Positions 35,750-43,186 are shown, numbered from the stretch's first letter. The stretch: DNA of 64,000 nt from Arthrobacter tumbae (GCF_016907495.1 NZ_JAFBCC010000001.1:2170001-2234000); one strand, 5' to 3'. Made by a program: numbers and translations. Notes: generated from the sequence alone by a model not told the origin.

Positions 35750-35768
35750 CTACTTCACGTAGAAGTAG
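35750..35768. promoter_or_regulatory. Inverted repeat, candidate metal-responsive operator
   Basis: CTACTTC-ACGTA-GAAGTAG has perfect 7-bp arms around a 5-bp spacer, directly upstream of the membrane protein/ycnI unit. The pattern resembles BlaI/CopY-type operators (TACTACA-TGTAGTA) more than DtxR or CsoR sites. Confidence 0.55.
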
Positions 35769-35842
35769 TGGGCTCTTCCTACTCTATTCGCTGCCGCCGA
35801 CGGTTTGGCTCGGTCCTGTACTGCTTGTGATGGTACGAACGG

Positions 35843-36310
35843 TTACTCGTGATGGTACGGGCGGCGCCCTGCAATTTCCTGGGACCGGTAGAGCTGCTCG
35901 GCCAGGATGAGTCGGACCAGCTGGTGCGGGAAGACGAGCGGTGAGAGAGACCAGACAAAGTCGGCGCGCTGGTGCACCTCAGGATTGACGCCGTAGGCTC
36001 CGCCGATGATCAGCGTGACGTTACGGGAGTTGTCGAGAGGCTGCTGGAGGCGGGCAGCGAGTGTGGGGGAGTCCACGGCCTTGCCCCGCTCATCGAGGAG
36101 GAAGACGTAATCGGTAGCGTTCTTCCCGCCAAGCCGCTCGAGGAGGCGTGCCGACTCCTCGTCCCGAGCGGTGTCGCCTTCGCGGGCGGAATGCGGGATG
36201 AGCTGCCAGGAGAGGTCAAAGGGCTTCTTCAAACGCTTCTCGTAGCGGGCAATGCCTTCGGCGACCCAGGGTTCGTGTTTCCGGCCGACGGCCAGCGCGC
36301 GTAATGCCAT
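35843..36310 (-). CDS. rlmH: 23S rRNA pseudouridine-1915 N3-methyltransferase
   Basis: A 155-residue SPOUT methyltransferase that modifies helix 69 of 23S rRNA using SAM. The knotted SAM site is the C-terminal LIIGGAYGVNP...LVFPHQLVRLILAEQLYRS...YHHE, which is nearly invariant in the family; VFLLDERGKAVDSP precedes it. Length is typical. The ester-cyclase gene lies upstream and a 13-bp-stem hairpin separates them. Confidence 0.95.
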   Translation of the reverse strand: MALRALAVGRKHEPWVAEGIARYEKRLKKPFDLSWQLIPHSAREGDTARDEESARLLERLGGKNATDYVFLLDERGKAVDSPTLAARLQQPLDNSRNVTLIIGGAYGVNPEVHQRADFVWSLSPLVFPHQLVRLILAEQLYRSQEIAGRRPYHHE

Positions 36311-36336
36311 GCCCCAACGCTAGCGCCGTCACGCAA

Positions 36337-36384
36337 CGAGTCAGCAGCCGTAGTGCCGCAAAGGACACGATGGCTGCTGACTCG
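36337..36384. terminator. Hairpin with 13-bp perfect stem between two minus-strand genes
   Basis: CGAGTCAGCAGCC pairs perfectly with GGCTGCTGACTCG across a 22-nt loop. It lies 15 bp past the ester-cyclase stop, so it is well placed to end that transcript before rlmH. There is no T-run in either direction, which is common for high-GC actinobacterial terminators. Confidence 0.6.
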
Positions 36385-36399
36385 ATGTGGGCGATCGCG

Positions 36400-36807
36400 T
36401 TAAGCAGCGCCGAGCTGCTTGAGGATGCCTGCCTCATCAGAGGAGCCCCAGCGTTCCACGATCAGCCCTTCCTCGAAGCGGGCCACCTGGATCCCGCGGA
36501 TGCGGATGCTGCGTCCGGTTGGTTCGATACCTTGAAACGGACCCTGGTGTGTGCCGGCGAGAGTCAGTACTACGGTGACCTTGTCCTCGTCGGCCATCAA
36601 CACTTCAGGATTGAGCTCGAGGTCCGGGAAAGCGGTCAGGAATTCAACCCAGAAGTCGATGATGCCGCGAACACCCCGAGCTGCGTCGGGCGCGGGATCG
36701 TGGTCCACGACGTCCTGCGCGAACACTTCATCCAGCCGGTCGACCTGCCGGTCCGCGATGATGGATCCGAGCTTTTCCTGTGCCTTGAGATTGATTTCGC
36801 TTGACAT
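36400..36807 (-). CDS. SnoaL-like ester cyclase-family protein
   Basis: A 135-residue small alpha+beta-barrel protein of the SnoaL/ester cyclase superfamily: VDRLDEVFAQDVVDHDP, GVRGIIDFWVEFLTAFPDLELNPEVLMADEDKV in part, and the WGSSDEAGILKQLGA end. The Asp-His pair in VVDHDP is the usual catalytic or binding position. It starts at ATG 36807 after AAGGAGGA; a longer frame reaching 36855 is not needed. Function ranges from polyketide ring closure to detoxification, so the substrate is unknown. A palindrome lies upstream. Confidence 0.82.
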   Translation of the reverse strand: MSSEINLKAQEKLGSIIADRQVDRLDEVFAQDVVDHDPAPDAARGVRGIIDFWVEFLTAFPDLELNPEVLMADEDKVTVVLTLAGTHQGPFQGIEPTGRSIRIRGIQVARFEEGLIVERWGSSDEAGILKQLGAA

Positions 36808-36823
36808 GTGGTCCTCCTTGATA

Positions 36824-36841
36824 GTCAGTAGACTTACTAAC
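36824..36841. promoter_or_regulatory. Imperfect inverted repeat upstream of the ester cyclase gene
   Basis: GTCAGTAGACTTACTAAC has the form GT-AGTA-N4-TACT-AC, about 17 bp before the start codon. Such TACT/AGTA repeats are common for MarR/HxlR-type repressors; no regulator gene is adjacent. Confidence 0.35.
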
Positions 36842-36942
36842 CACCCTTGCGGCAAAGCTCACTTCACGCAACCCGTGGGGTCGATTCCACGGCCATGAAG
36901 TGGGCTGAGCGTAGGGTTCAAGTCGGACGATAGGAGCACTTC

Positions 36943-37710
36943 ATGAAGAAAATTCTCATGGTACTGACCAGCGTTTCCGAGATCGGCGATACGGGAGAGA
37001 AGACCGGCTACAACGTCGCGGAGGCTGCGCATCCCTGGAAAGTCTTCAAGGATTCCGGGCATTTCGTCGACTTTGCGTCCATCAAGGGCGGCCAGCCCCC
37101 GCGTGATGAGGTGGATTCCGAGGACCCTATCCAGGTTGCCTTCACCGAGGACGAGGTCACGCGTGCCGGTCTCTACAACACTGCCCGCGTCGACGTCGTT
37201 GATCCTGACCAGTACGACGCCGTCTACCTCGTGGGCGGCCACGGCACCATGTGGGACTTCCCGGACAGCGAAGGGTTGCAGAACCTGGTGGCCAGCATCT
37301 ACAACGCCGGCGGCGTGGTGGGCGCGGTCTGCCATGGACCGGCCGGCCTGCTGAACGTGGAACTGGAGAACGGGTTCCGCCTCGTCGAGGGCCGGGAGGT
37401 GGCCGCCTTCACCAACGACGAGGAGGTCGCCGCAGGGAAAGATAAGGTCATCCCGTTCTTTTTGGCGGACCGGCTTGAGGAACAGGGCGCCACCCACGTC
37501 TCTGCGGACGTCTTCGCGGAAAAGGTCATGGTCGATGGCCGGTTGGTGACCGGCCAGAATCCGGCCTCAGCTGCTGGAGTGGCCAAGGAAATGGAGAAGC
37601 TTTTGGCCGAGGTCATCCACCAGGAAAAGGCCGAGGAACAGCACGACGCGGAGGCTCTGCGCGCTGAGAAGGATGCCAGGAAGACCGCTTCGGCGGACAC
37701 CGAGCACTGA
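36943..37710 (+). CDS. DJ-1/PfpI-family glutamine amidotransferase-like protein
   Basis: A 255-residue protein of the class I glutamine amidotransferase-like/DJ-1 family. The nucleophile elbow is VGAVCHGPAGLLNV, with Cys in AVCHGP and a Glu-containing SIKGG region; DAVYLVGGHGTMWDF is the second conserved block. This set matches the Hsp31/chaperone and glyoxalase III-like branch. A charged Lys/Glu-rich C-terminal tail of about 40 residues is extra. A hairpin terminator follows at 37742. Likely role: protein or metabolite damage repair under stress. Confidence 0.87.
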   Translation: MKKILMVLTSVSEIGDTGEKTGYNVAEAAHPWKVFKDSGHFVDFASIKGGQPPRDEVDSEDPIQVAFTEDEVTRAGLYNTARVDVVDPDQYDAVYLVGGHGTMWDFPDSEGLQNLVASIYNAGGVVGAVCHGPAGLLNVELENGFRLVEGREVAAFTNDEEVAAGKDKVIPFFLADRLEEQGATHVSADVFAEKVMVDGRLVTGQNPASAAGVAKEMEKLLAEVIHQEKAEEQHDAEALRAEKDARKTASADTEH

Positions 37711-37741
37711 GCGGTTGGCCTGGCCCGCTCTTGGGCAAAAC

Positions 37742-37786
37742 AAAACCCCTGCCTCCCGTCTAACAAAAACGGGAAGCAGGGGTTTT
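37742..37786. terminator. Bidirectional terminator
   Basis: AAAACCCCTGC...GCAGGGGTTTT with an inner TCCCGT/ACGGGA stem, one internal mismatch and a 9-nt A-rich loop. T-runs exist on both strands, so it can end both the PfpI-type gene from the left and the tRNA-Ser transcript from the right. Confidence 0.85.
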
Positions 37787-37790
37787 CAGG

Positions 37791-37880
37791 TGGCGGTGAC
37801 GGTGGGATTTGAACCCACGTTGGCTTTTACACCAAACAACATTTCGAGTGTTGCACCTTCGGCCGCTCGGACACGTCACC
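37791..37880 (-). tRNA. tRNA-Ser (CGA)
   Basis: A 90-nt class II tRNA. The acceptor GGTGACG pairs with CGTCACC, followed by G73 and an encoded CCA. The anticodon arm CAACA-CTCGAAA-TGTTG gives CGA. A long variable arm and the T-arm GTGGGTTCAAATCCCAC are present. It is immediately followed by the terminator at 37742-37786. Confidence 0.96.
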
Positions 37881-37930
37881 AACGCCAACACTTTACCGGC
37901 TGAGGGACTCTCCGCCCAAAACGGAGGGCG

Positions 37931-38413
37931 TTAGAGGTCGACGACGTCGTTCTTCCCCGGATCAGGGCGCTCGCCGGTGACCATGCCCTTGGCAATCTCG
38001 AAAGCAGCCACTACCCGCGGAGTATCAAGGGACCAGTATTCAGCGGTATGGGCGTCCACCTTGATGAGGGCAACAGACGGATCATCCTTGCCGTCGAACC
38101 ACGGCTTGACCGAAGAGCTCCACAGCTCATCAATCTTCGCGCGATCCTTCGTCAGCGTGGCCGTCCCCGCTACCGACAGGTAGCCCTTGCCGCTGCTGAT
38201 TGAGACGTTGACCTGCGGGTTGGCGCGGATCTCGTCCGCCTTCGGGGAAGGGTCATCCGTGAAGAACCACAGATCGCCGTCGAACTCCGCCTCCTGCACC
38301 GCCAGCGGCCGGCTGACCAGCTGACCCTGCGCGTTCACAGTGGTAAGGATCGCGATATCAGCGTCCTTCACGATCTTGGCGATCTCCTTCAGGCCGTTCT
38401 GCTGCTCATTCAT
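37931..38413 (-). CDS. Pyridoxamine-phosphate-oxidase-like flavoprotein
   Basis: A 160-residue split-barrel protein of the PNPOx-like general stress family: IAILTTVNAQGQLVSRPLAVQ, DLWFFTDDPSPKADEIRANPQVNVSIS and a VAGTATLTKDRAKIDELW block. These small proteins bind FMN or F420 and are often stress-induced; most lack PNP oxidase activity. A 26-bp palindrome 28 bp upstream suggests repressor control. It ends a short unit before the tRNA-Ser gene. Confidence 0.85.
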   Translation of the reverse strand: MNEQQNGLKEIAKIVKDADIAILTTVNAQGQLVSRPLAVQEAEFDGDLWFFTDDPSPKADEIRANPQVNVSISSGKGYLSVAGTATLTKDRAKIDELWSSSVKPWFDGKDDPSVALIKVDAHTAEYWSLDTPRVVAAFEIAKGMVTGERPDPGKNDVVDL

Positions 38414-38440
38414 TGCTGCTCCCTATCTGCCGCGGTGGCG

Positions 38441-38466
38441 TGATTGATAAGTACACTTAGCAATCA
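38441..38466. promoter_or_regulatory. 26-bp palindromic operator upstream of the PPOX gene
   Basis: The sequence from 38441 is symmetric at 22 of 26 positions: TGATTG and TAAGT on one side, ACTTA and CAATCA on the other. It lies between the tadA stop and the PPOX start, about 28 bp before the start codon, a typical MarR-family position. Confidence 0.6.
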
Positions 38467-38473
38467 CACTACG

Positions 38474-38953
38474 TCAGCGCCTGCGAATAGCGAAGAACTC
38501 CTTCAACAGGGCGCCGCACTCGTCCTCACGGACGCCGGGAAAAACCTCGGTCCAGTGGTTCAGCCGGCGCTCTCGCAGCACATCAAACACTGACCCGGCG
38601 GCGCCCGCCTTCTCATCCCAGGCGCCGAAGACCACCCGTGGAATCCGCGCCAGTACGCTCGCTCCCGCGCACATAGAACACGGCTCGAGCGTCACCACCA
38701 GCGTGCAGCCCTCCAGCCGCCAGGCGCCCAGTGCTGCAGCCGCCCGCCGGATAGCCAATACTTCCGCGTGGGCGGTGGGATCGCCGGTTGCCTCACGCTC
38801 ATTCCAGCCGGTGCCCAGCACCGTTCCGTCAGAACCGACGACGACGGCGCCAATCGGCACGTCCGCCGTCTCGCCTGCCTGCCGGGCCGCCTGCAGTGCC
38901 AGCTCCATCCACGCGGCATGGTCCCGCTGTACGGGGGCGGGGTGAGCGGACAT
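38474..38953 (-). CDS. tadA: tRNA-specific adenosine deaminase
   Basis: A 159-residue cytidine-deaminase-fold enzyme that converts A34 of tRNA-Arg(ACG) to inosine. Zinc ligands and catalytic Glu are in DPTAHAEVLAIRRA and LEPCSMCAGA; the family end ECGALLKEFFAIRRR is present. I start it at ATG 38953 (MSAHPAPV); the frame continues upstream without a ribosome site. Its substrate tRNA gene lies at 42966-43041. Divergent from upp with only 22 bp between starts. Confidence 0.93.
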   Translation of the reverse strand: MSAHPAPVQRDHAAWMELALQAARQAGETADVPIGAVVVGSDGTVLGTGWNEREATGDPTAHAEVLAIRRAAAALGAWRLEGCTLVVTLEPCSMCAGASVLARIPRVVFGAWDEKAGAAGSVFDVLRERRLNHWTEVFPGVREDECGALLKEFFAIRRR

Positions 38954-38975
38954 GTGCCAATGATACTTTTGAGCA

Positions 38976-39611
38976 ATGCGCGTTCTGGTTGTCGACCATC
39001 CCCTGGTGTCCCATAAATTGACGGTCCTGAGGGACAAGAACACTCCGTCGCCGGTCTTCCGGCTGCTCACGGAGGAACTGGTGACGCTGCTCGCCTATGA
39101 GGCCACCCGGGATGTGCGCGTTGAGCCCGTGCAGATCGAGACCCCGGTCACCACCACGGTCGGGACCGGGCTGGTCAAGCCGACGCCGCTCGTCGTTCCC
39201 ATTCTTCGCGCAGGTCTGGGCATGCTCGAGGGAATGACCCGCCTGGTGCCTACCGCGGAAGTCGGTTTCCTGGGGATGGCCCGGAATGAAGAGACCCTTG
39301 AGGCGATTACCTACGCTGAACGACTCCCTGATGACCTCACCGGCCGCCAGGTGTTCGTCCTGGATCCCATGCTGGCGACCGGAGGAACCCTTCGCGAGGC
39401 CATCAAGTTCCTGTTCCGCCGCGGCGCAGCTGATGTCACCTGCATCTGCCTGCTTGCGGCACCCGAGGGACTCGAGATCCTCAAGCAGGAGCTGGAAGGC
39501 AAAAACGTCACCATCGTCCTTGCTTCCATCGACGAGAAGTTGAACGAGAACGCGTACATCGTGCCCGGCCTCGGCGACGCGGGAGACCGCCTCTACGGCG
39601 TCGTCGGCTAG
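38976..39611 (+). CDS. upp: Uracil phosphoribosyltransferase
   Basis: A 211-residue enzyme making UMP from uracil and PRPP. The N-terminus is [20 protein letters not shown], and the PRPP-binding motif is [29 protein letters not shown] and the C-terminal [18 protein letters not shown] are diagnostic. Full length. It salvages uracil in the cytosol. Two hairpins lie in the 450 bp after its stop. Confidence 0.96.
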   Translation: MRVLVVDHPLVSHKLTVLRDKNTPSPVFRLLTEELVTLLAYEATRDVRVEPVQIETPVTTTVGTGLVKPTPLVVPILRAGLGMLEGMTRLVPTAEVGFLGMARNEETLEAITYAERLPDDLTGRQVFVLDPMLATGGTLREAIKFLFRRGAADVTCICLLAAPEGLEILKQELEGKNVTIVLASIDEKLNENAYIVPGLGDAGDRLYGVVG

Positions 39612-39704
39612 CTGGGCCGGTCGTCCATTATTCGGGCCGGCGTTTCTCGAGCCCTCGCAGCATTTCACGGATTTTTAGACGATATGTCACCTGCCGTGTC
39701 TTTT

Positions 39705-39722
39705 GAGGACCCTTTCGTCCTC
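39705..39722. terminator. Short hairpin downstream of upp
   Basis: GAGGAC-CCTTTC-GTCCTC has a 6-bp stem, about 95 bp after the upp stop, preceded by TTTT. It could be a weak terminator or part of a leader structure. Confidence 0.35.
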
Positions 39723-39768
39723 ACCTCCCACGCCTTCATTCGGGGAGTTTGACATTCCGTCTTCGTTC

Positions 39769-39793
39769 AAGGCGTCCAGCATGCGGACGCCTT
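39769..39793. terminator. 9-bp-stem hairpin before the winged-helix leader
   Basis: AAGGCGTCC-AGCATGC-GGACGCCTT is a perfect 9-bp stem with a 7-nt loop. It ends 12 bp before the probable promoter of the downstream leader, so it may insulate it from upp transcription. No T-run follows. Confidence 0.5.
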
Positions 39794-39804
39794 ATCATTG
39801 TTAC

Positions 39805-39835
39805 TTGTGCGTAGCTGATTGTTACGTGCAATAAT
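39805..39835 (+). promoter_or_regulatory. Probable promoter of the leader/winged-helix unit
   Basis: TTGTGC at 39805-39810 and AATAAT at 39830-39835 are spaced 18-19 bp and look like -35 and -10 elements. Transcription would begin around 39842, almost exactly at the GTG of the short leader ORF, i.e. a leaderless message. Confidence 0.45.
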
Positions 39836-39842
39836 TCGGATT

Positions 39843-39935
39843 GTGAACACCAACTCAGCAGCATCTGCAGCCGCAGCTTATTCCCCGGGCATTATGTCCG
39901 CGCAGGGATTTCGCTGTTGTCGAATGTGCGCGTAA
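39843..39935 (+). CDS. Possible cysteine-rich leader peptide (uORF)
   Basis: GTG at 39843 opens a 30-codon frame ending in FRCCRMCA and TAA; an inner ATG at 39894 would give 13 codons. Three cysteines clustered at the end, right before the stop, are the arrangement of cysteine-responsive leaderless leader peptides known in mycobacteria. The predicted transcription start coincides with the GTG. The main winged-helix gene begins 126 bp further on. Translation of this peptide could couple gene expression to cysteine supply; this is inference. It could also be chance, as Cys clusters are rare but possible in short frames. Confidence 0.4.
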   Translation: MNTNSAASAAAAYSPGIMSAQGFRCCRMCA

Positions 39936-40061
39936 CGGTTTACCCCACCCTCTTACGCATTCCCTAGCCCAACGGCGGGCTCCACAGAAGCTCCATCTCG
40001 ACCGGGCACACCCCTGCATTCGAGCCGTGATGACGGCGATTCACCATGAGGTTGTTTAAAC

Positions 40062-40904
40062 ATGACCGTTTCTTCCGGATACGTCCACATTTCCCTTCGC
40101 AACGCACAGGACCGCGCCAGTCTTCAGCGCCAGACTTACGGGCAGCGCCCGGGGTTTCCGAGCTACAGCCAACCGGCCGCACCGTCTTATGCGCCGGCCT
40201 ACGGACAGTTGAAGCCAGTGCCCACACCTGCTGACTCTGCCAACCCCATTACTGCTCCGGTCCCGGTGGTCACTCCCAACGGGATTCCCGGACCGCAGGC
40301 GGTTACGGCGGACACCACCGCGCGGGGTTTCGTCCTCTACGTCGCGTTGGACGAGGACACCGCTGCTGAGCATGACACCACGCTGAGCAAGCTGGCACAG
40401 GACGTCCGCGCCTACGTCCGCACCCTTGTTCCCGGCGCTCAAAGCCACGCCGCCGTCGCGCTTGCTCCGGCTGACGCCGTCGGCACTGATATCGATGTTG
40501 TCCGACAGGCACTGGGTGATCCGACGGTGAACCGCCGTCCGCGCAGCGAACAGCAGCCCACCCCGCCGCCGGCCCCGCGCCCTACCGGCGTGCTGATCGA
40601 CCTGTCCCGGCGCGAGGTGCACCTCGACGGTGACATCCTGAATCTGACGTTCAAGGAATTCGAACTCCTCAACTACCTGGTTGAGAATGCTTCCCGGACA
40701 GTTGGCCGTGAGGAGCTGCTCAGCGGGTTGTGGCGCAACGCCGACGAGGTTCCGAATGAGCGCACCATCGACGTGCACATCCGTCGCCTGCGCTCGAAGC
40801 TCGGCCGCCTGGCCAACACCGTGCGCACGGTTCGCGGGCAGGGTTACCGCTTCTACGAGCACCCTGAAGTTGTTGTGTGGGCCGCTCCGGAGTACTCCAT
40901 CTAG
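40062..40904 (+). CDS. OmpR/PhoB-type winged-helix protein without receiver domain
   Basis: A 280-residue protein. Residues 1-85 are disordered (Gln/Pro/Tyr/Ser-rich). Residues 88-155 form a small alpha/beta module (GFVLYVALDEDTAAEHDTT...IDVVRQALGD) lacking the phosphoacceptor Asp layout. A Pro-rich hinge (QQPTPPPAPRP) leads to a clear Trans_reg_C winged helix at 177-266: FKEFELLNYLVENASR, ERTIDVHIRRLRSKLG and TVRGQGYRFYE. So it binds DNA like a response regulator but is not phosphorylated in the normal way. A 450-bp upstream region with hairpins and a putative leader peptide suggests strong regulation. Target genes are unknown. Confidence 0.87.
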   Translation: MTVSSGYVHISLRNAQDRASLQRQTYGQRPGFPSYSQPAAPSYAPAYGQLKPVPTPADSANPITAPVPVVTPNGIPGPQAVTADTTARGFVLYVALDEDTAAEHDTTLSKLAQDVRAYVRTLVPGAQSHAAVALAPADAVGTDIDVVRQALGDPTVNRRPRSEQQPTPPPAPRPTGVLIDLSRREVHLDGDILNLTFKEFELLNYLVENASRTVGREELLSGLWRNADEVPNERTIDVHIRRLRSKLGRLANTVRTVRGQGYRFYEHPEVVVWAAPEYSI

Positions 40905-40935
40905 GGTGCCGCTTTCCACAAAGTAGGGTGAGGGA

Positions 40936-41460
40936 ATGTCCTCCCACCATCTGAAGCGCCTCATGCTCTTGCGGCACGCCAAGTCGGACTGGCATTCGGA
41001 TGTGCCAGACCACGAGCGGCCACTCAGCGGACGGGGTCATCGGGACGCGCCCCTGATTGGGCGCTGGATGGTGGAGCACGACGCCCTTCCGGACCTCATT
41101 CTCACGTCCACCGCGCTGCGCGCGCGGCAGACCTGCATCTGGGTATGCCAGGAACTGGGGGAGAAGGCCCCCACTCCACGGCTCGAGCCGAAGCTCTATG
41201 CGGCAACCGCCACGGAGATGCTCACGGTGATCAACCAGGTGCCTGAGACTGCGACGAGCGTCCTGGTGATCGGGCACCTGCCCGGGATCCAGAACCTGGC
41301 CATGCGGCTCGCGTCGGTGGACTCCGAAGAGGACGCTGTGGTTGATCTTGCCACCCATTATCCGTCGGCGGGACTCACCGTCCTCAGCCATGCCGGCGAG
41401 TGGGGGGAGCTGGATGGGCGCGACGCCGAGGTCAAGAACTTCGTGGTCCGACGCGCCTAG
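40936..41460 (+). CDS. SixA-type phosphohistidine phosphatase
   Basis: A 174-residue histidine-phosphatase-superfamily protein: LMLLRHAKSDW carries the catalytic RHA(K) motif with the nucleophilic histidine, PLSGRGHRDAPLIG and VLVIGHLPGIQNLAM give the second His and arginine sites. Length matches SixA rather than phosphoglycerate mutases. SixA removes phosphate from histidine phosphotransfer domains or similar. It starts 31 bp after the winged-helix gene and may be co-transcribed. Its end overlaps the oxidoreductase end by 4 bp. Confidence 0.88.
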   Translation: MSSHHLKRLMLLRHAKSDWHSDVPDHERPLSGRGHRDAPLIGRWMVEHDALPDLILTSTALRARQTCIWVCQELGEKAPTPRLEPKLYAATATEMLTVINQVPETATSVLVIGHLPGIQNLAMRLASVDSEEDAVVDLATHYPSAGLTVLSHAGEWGELDGRDAEVKNFVVRRA

Positions 41461-42869
41461 AGTCCGTACTTCTCAAGCAACCGGAGCCACACTTCGCTGA
41501 TTGTGGGGTACGCGGGTACGGCATGCCAGAGGCGGTGCAGCGGAACCTCGCCGGCAATGGCGATGGTCGCAGCGTGCAGGAGTTCGGCGACGTCCGGTCC
41601 GGCGAAGGTTACGCCCACCAGGACCAACCGGTCCTCGTCCACCACCATCTGCGCCCAGCCCGCGTAGCCGTCGGCGTGGAGGGAAGATCCGGCAACAGAC
41701 AGTTCCAGCGACGTCTCGCTGACGTTCAGCCCGTCCTTGCGGGCAGCCTCGAGTGTTCGGCCCGCCATGGCGATTTCCGGATCGGTGAAGACAACCTGGG
41801 GGACGGCATAGGTATCGGCGGTGGCTGCAAACGGCCCCCACCTCTCCGGCGGCCCCTGAAGCTCGCCCTTGGCGCGGGCAACGATCGCATCGCCGGCCAT
41901 CCGTGCTTCGTATTTCCCCTGGTGGGTGAGAAGCACCTTGCCGGCGGCGTCGCCCACGGCATAGAGCCACGGGTGGCCACTGACCTGGCCGGAGTCATCG
42001 GTGTCAAGGTGCTTTGGCTCAAGCCCGAGTTCCTCGACGCCGAGGCCCGTCAGTGCAGGGTGGCGCCCGGTGGAGACGAGCAGTTTCTCTGACTCCACGA
42101 CGGTTCCGCCGGCGAGGCTCACGCGGAAGCGGCCGCCGTCGTAAGCGACCGATTCCGTACCGGTGTTCAGGTGGAGGGTGACGCCGTCGTGCTCCAGTCC
42201 CTTCTGTACCAGCCGCGCTGCGGGCTCCGGGTAGCTGCCTAGCAGTGCGCTCCGGGCGACCAGAGTGACCGCTGAACCCAGCCGGGCGTAGGCCTGTGCC
42301 AGTTCGGTGCCCGATACGCCCCCGCCCAGTACGGTCAGCGATTCCGGCACTTCCTTGGCGGACGTCGCTTCCCGCGTACCCCAGAAGTCGAGACCGTCAA
42401 GACCGTCGATGGGAGGCACCGTCGGCGTGGATCCGGTAGCGAGAACCACGGCGTGGCGCGCACTCAAGGTGGTCGCGCCGTCGTCAGTGGTCACCTCGAC
42501 GCGCCGCTCACCGGTGAGGCGGGCATGGCCGCGGACCAGCGCGATGCCCGTGTTTTCCACCCACTCGACCTGCGAGGAATCATCCCAGTGCGATGTGAAT
42601 TCGTCGCGGCGGGCGAGTACCTCCTGTGCATCAAGAGTGCCGGTGACTGCTTCACGCGAGCCGGCGACCGCGCGTGCGGCGTGCAAGGCGGAACCGGGAC
42701 GCAGCAGTGCCTTCGACGGCATGCAGGCCCAGTAGGAACACTCGCCGCCCACCAGCTCCGACTCCACGAGTATGGCGGAAAGTCCTCCCTGAATCACGCG
42801 CGCGGCAGCGTTTTCGCCCACCGCGCCGGCTCCGATAACAATGACGTCGGTGGTCTGCTCAGCACTCAT
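41457..42869 (-). CDS. Class I disulfide oxidoreductase-like flavoprotein
   Basis: A 470-residue FAD enzyme of the dihydrolipoamide dehydrogenase/mercuric reductase family. The FAD motif is IVIGAGAVGENAAARV, the redox pair is GGECSYWACMPSKALL (CxxxxC), the NAD site is VLGGGVSGTELAQAYARLG, and the C-terminal HAVPAYPTISEVW matches the His-Pro-Thr-Glu catalytic motif. The start at 42869 (MSAEQTTD) is chosen; the long upstream frame runs into the tRNA-Arg region. The substrate could be a low-molecular-weight thiol or a general disulfide; it is not next to any lipoyl enzyme. Confidence 0.9.
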   Translation of the reverse strand: MSAEQTTDVIVIGAGAVGENAAARVIQGGLSAILVESELVGGECSYWACMPSKALLRPGSALHAARAVAGSREAVTGTLDAQEVLARRDEFTSHWDDSSQVEWVENTGIALVRGHARLTGERRVEVTTDDGATTLSARHAVVLATGSTPTVPPIDGLDGLDFWGTREATSAKEVPESLTVLGGGVSGTELAQAYARLGSAVTLVARSALLGSYPEPAARLVQKGLEHDGVTLHLNTGTESVAYDGGRFRVSLAGGTVVESEKLLVSTGRHPALTGLGVEELGLEPKHLDTDDSGQVSGHPWLYAVGDAAGKVLLTHQGKYEARMAGDAIVARAKGELQGPPERWGPFAATADTYAVPQVVFTDPEIAMAGRTLEAARKDGLNVSETSLELSVAGSSLHADGYAGWAQMVVDEDRLVLVGVTFAGPDVAELLHAATIAIAGEVPLHRLWHAVPAYPTISEVWLRLLEKYGL

Positions 42870-42934
42870 GGTCCTGAGCTTTGCACTGGACCGACGGCGG
42901 GGCAAGCTCTTGAGTGGGGCAGCGGTTAAACGCG

Positions 42935-42962
42935 AAACCGCCCCGGCTGCCCGGGGCGGTTT
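42935..42962. terminator. Terminator downstream of tRNA-Arg
   Basis: AAACCGCCCCGG-CTG-CCCGGGGCGGTTT: strong GC stem with A/T flanks on both sides. It lies directly after the 3' end of the minus-strand tRNA-Arg gene. Confidence 0.8.
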
Positions 42963-42965
42963 GTC

Positions 42966-43041
42966 TGGTGCGCGCGAAGGGATTCGAACCCCCAACCTTC
43001 TGATCCGTAGTCAGATGCTCTATCCGTTGAGCTACGCACGC
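42966..43041 (-). tRNA. tRNA-Arg (ACG)
   Basis: 76 nt. Acceptor GCGTGCG pairs with CGCGCGC (one wobble); the anticodon arm TCTGA-CTACGGA-TCAGA gives ACG. T-arm has GGTTCGAATCC. CCA is encoded. Its A34 should become inosine through the TadA encoded at 38474-38953. Confidence 0.95.
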
Positions 43042-43157
43042 AGTTCAAAAGCCCTTTGAAGTGACTTTTCCATGGCCGTTTGGCCGTAGACAACTTTACA
43101 GCCATTCGGAACCTAATGCTAATTGGCGCCGGCCTCCGACTTCTACCACCGAGTAGG

Positions 43158-43171
43158 GTAGACCGGTCTAC
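43158..43171. promoter_or_regulatory. Perfect palindrome upstream of pckG
   Basis: GTAGACCGGTCTAC is a perfect 14-bp palindrome abutting the CRP-like site. It resembles GntR/FadR-type operators and probably binds a carbon-source repressor of pckG. Confidence 0.5.
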
Positions 43172-43186
43172 GTGACCTTTATCACA
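43171..43186. promoter_or_regulatory. CRP/GlxR-like site upstream of pckG
   Basis: CGTGA-CCTTTA-TCACA matches the CRP/GlxR consensus TGTGA-N6-TCACA at nine of ten arm bases. It lies about 150 bp before the pckG start. The 292-bp region from 43042 to 43334 holds this, the palindrome beside it and no gene. Confidence 0.65.
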
